From assembly GCA_022226955.1 (NCBI GenBank), contig CP092079.1, positions 761,418 through 825,417 on the forward strand: a stretch of DNA of 64,000 bases, written 5' to 3'. The position numbers were made by a program, and so were the translations under genes. This DNA comes from Nitrospira sp. GTDB lineage: Bacteria > Nitrospirota > Nitrospiria > Nitrospirales > Nitrospiraceae. Positions 62,628-64,000 of the stretch are shown here, piece by piece. Numbering within the stretch: the stretch's first letter is position 1; the number at the start of each line of letters is the position of its first letter. The notes beneath the pieces are model-generated. The model was not told where the DNA came from. It saw nothing but the letters and a program-made list of their open reading frames with translations, and searched no databases.

Positions 62628-63130
62628 GAACAACCTGCTTTTGTGGGTTAGGCGTCTGGGCCTGCTGGGTGTATCGTGCCTTCAGTGGGAATTGGGGATT
62701 CCCCAAATCGGCGAACCGTGGTTCATCGTGGTCGGAGGTGGATCATGAGGCGAAGCTATTCACTGGATCTGTATCGGCGGCGTATTGAATGTACAAGAAC
62801 GCTAATCGCCTGACAGTCGCGGCTCGGGCGGCGGGTCGGATTGCGATGGACGACACGCCCGAGATTGTAGTGGAGGGAGCGAAGGGGAGTGGGGCCGGTT
62901 TTCTTTCGAGTAGCGAGTCCTGCCGCCGCTTCGTAATTGTATCGAATCAGTTTATTGATGAGCAGGGCCTATTGGAGTGTAGGGCGGCGGTGCGAGAATG
63001 GGATGACTGAGAAGAAGCTGATGGCGCACATGTCTGCGCCGGTGGGGGGACGCTGCGACTCGGTTGGTGTGGGGCGGAGGGGCAAGCGCTCCGCACCAGA
63101 CAGAACCCAGTTGCTCAGACCGGCGTCGTG
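62628..63130. other. Intergenic region between hybrid kinase and FG-GAP gene, possible transposase remnant
   Basis: About 500 nt without an intact gene. A 15-base near-palindrome, TTGGGGATTCCCCAA, lies at 62692-62706. From 62745 a short frame begins MRRSYSLDLYRRRIE, like the N-terminus of IS630-type transposases, but it stops after 22 codons, which suggests a relic. A loosely paired GGAG/CTCC hairpin around 63075-63105 may end the FG-GAP transcript. Confidence 0.3.
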
Positions 63131-64000
63131 TTACTGAAACACATAGACCGCGCCGCTATTACTGGTGTTGTTGTCGGCCTGATTGCCGTTGACCCCGGTG
63201 GCGTTGCTATCCTCCGCCATGGCCCCAACCGCCACCGTGCCGCCGCTTACCGCCACGACATATCCAAAGCTATCGCCCAGCTCCGTATTCGAGGCTTTGA
63301 CATAACTCTGTTGCGACCAGACGCCTCCGTTGCGGGTGAATACATAGGCTGCCCCGCTGTTACCGGCGCTGTTGTTGGTCTGATCGCCGTCGACCCCGGT
63401 GGCGTTGCTCTCCTCTGGGTACGCTCCGACGACCAGCCTATCGCCGCTGAGTGCCACACTCCAGCCAAAATAATTGTTCGCCTCCGTATTTGAGGCTTTG
63501 AGATAGGCCTGCTGTGTCCAGGCACTCCCGCTGCGGGTGAACACATAGACCGCGCCGCTGTCCGCGGCGCCGTTGCTCTGAGTGCCATTGACCCCGGTCG
63601 CGGCGCCATCCTCCTGGTACGCTCCGACCACCAGGGTGTCGCCGCTGAGCGCCAGACTCCGGCCAAACTCATCGTTCGCCTCCGTATTGGAGGCTTTCAC
63701 ATAGGCCTGCTGTGTCCAGGCACTCCCGCTGCGGGTGAACACATAGGCCGCCCCGCTGTTCAACGCAGTATTGTTGCCCCCAAGGCCGCTGGTCCCGGTC
63801 TCGTTGCTGTCCTCTCCTAGGGCTCCAACCACCAGCGTGTCGCCGTCTAAGGCCACGGCGTATCCAAACGCATCGTTCGTCTCCGTATTCGAGGCTTTGA
63901 GATAGGCCTGCTGTGTCCAGGCACTCCCGCTGCGGGTGAACACATAGGCCGCCCCGCTGTTCAACGCAGTATTGTCGTTCCCAAGGCCGCTGGTCCCGGT
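63131..64000 (-). CDS. FG-GAP repeat protein (partial, runs off right edge)
   Basis: The C-terminal 289 codons of a repetitive secreted protein. Four to five FG-GAP (integrin-alpha-like beta-propeller) units, each about 66-67 residues: SGAAYVFTRSGSAWTQQAYLKASNTE, then FGYAVALDGDTLVVGA and an Asp/Asn-rich calcium-type loop (EDSNATGVNGNQADNN). Copies are nearly identical at the DNA level, with 198- and 201-nt spacing between the same blocks (63523, 63721, 63922). The protein ends SGAVYVFQ. It is probably a surface or adhesion protein; the N-terminus with its signal lies outside the window. Confidence 0.85.
   Translation of the reverse strand, partial: TGTSGLGNDNTALNSGAAYVFTRSGSAWTQQAYLKASNTETNDAFGYAVALDGDTLVVGALGEDSNETGTSGLGGNNTALNSGAAYVFTRSGSAWTQQAYVKASNTEANDEFGRSLALSGDTLVVGAYQEDGAATGVNGTQSNGAADSGAVYVFTRSGSAWTQQAYLKASNTEANNYFGWSVALSGDRLVVGAYPEESNATGVDGDQTNNSAGNSGAAYVFTRNGGVWSQQSYVKASNTELGDSFGYVVAVSGGTVAVGAMAEDSNATGVNGNQADNNTSNSGAVYVFQ
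63300..64000 (-). repeat. In-frame tandem DNA repeats (about 198-201 bp) within the FG-GAP gene
   Basis: Near-identical repeat units; the word CACTCCCGCTGCGGGTGAAC recurs at 63523, 63721 and 63922, and a weaker copy lies near 63334. Units differ mainly in the metal-loop codons, as expected from recent unequal exchange inside a coding repeat. Confidence 0.75.

Noticed and set aside
62789..63010. A 73-codon plus-strand ORF after the hybrid kinase
   Set aside because: No ribosome-binding site, no family, lies in a region that looks decayed.
63131..64000. Regularly spaced repeats resembling a CRISPR array
   Set aside because: Repeat period is about 198-201 bp and in frame with FG-GAP protein repeats; no 20-40 bp repeat/spacer pattern and no cas genes.

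Overview
The window reads as a chromosomal segment of a GC-rich, Gram-negative autotroph. The best guess from gene content is Nitrospira (phylum Nitrospirota). Supporting signs are a very large investment in molybdate/oxyanion uptake, as expected where a molybdenum nitrite oxidoreductase carries energy metabolism, small multi-purpose c-type heme proteins (DUF3365 and P460-like), and outer-membrane porins and lipoproteins. The taxonomic call is inference from content; no rRNA gene is present. Only one tRNA gene (elongator tRNA-Met) was found, and no CRISPR array, prophage or intact insertion sequence.

Layout. (1) 1-13.6 kb: two opposed oxyanion-acquisition gene sets around a one-component regulator (XRE helix-turn-helix joined to a periplasmic-binding-protein-like sensor). 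Leftward: porin, ModA-type binding protein, lipoprotein, SsuA/TauA-type binding protein and its ABC ATPase, cut by the window edge. Rightward: regulator, ModA-like lipoprotein, lipoprotein, porin, ModA, two unknown exported proteins, molbindin, ModB and ModC. The two porins are paralogues, as are two of the lipoproteins. (2) 13.8-20.6 kb: small exported protein, a decayed stretch, a self-regulated LexA/S24-type repressor with two small ORFs, tRNA-Met, a SUI1-family factor, YaeQ, a VF530-type protein, YchF and an outer-membrane beta-barrel. (3) 21-24.7 kb: a large secreted subtilase ending in a JDVT-CTERM-like sorting tail, next to a CPBP-type intramembrane protease that probably processes it. 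(4) 24.7-34.9 kb: housekeeping and hypothetical genes (HNH nuclease, acyl desaturase, RNB exoribonuclease, thiol oxidoreductase, DUF3365 heme protein, ketopantoate reductase-like protein, pyruvate kinase).

(5) 35.2-36.95 kb: a two-gene unit in which a bestrophin-type anion channel overlaps by 4 bp an LCIB/LCIC-like beta-carbonic anhydrase homologue. This suggests a bacterial bicarbonate channel-carbonic anhydrase module and is one of the two strongest findings. (6) 37.2-53.5 kb: an electrophile/aldehyde-stress island with HxlR and AraC regulators, two pirins, an old yellow enzyme, an alpha/beta hydrolase with a Cys at the nucleophile elbow, an isoquinoline-oxidoreductase-type molybdenum hydroxylase with its MocA and XdhC maturation factors, an SDR, HchA glyoxalase, a zinc alcohol dehydrogenase and a CurA-type reductase. 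Molybdenum imported by region 1 would feed this hydroxylase as well. (7) 53.5-64 kb: a DsbA-like/NhaA fusion, outer-membrane phospholipase A, a 1899-residue hybrid sensor kinase whose N-terminal Ser/Thr-kinase domain is degenerate, and an FG-GAP repeat protein running off the right edge.

Regulatory signals visible by eye include a 17-bp perfect palindrome overlapping the repressor promoter, a shared promoter-like block upstream of ychF and pyk, and several long GC-rich hairpins without U-tracts between genes. Start codons were moved inward from the longest open frame where a ribosome-binding site or signal peptide favoured it.
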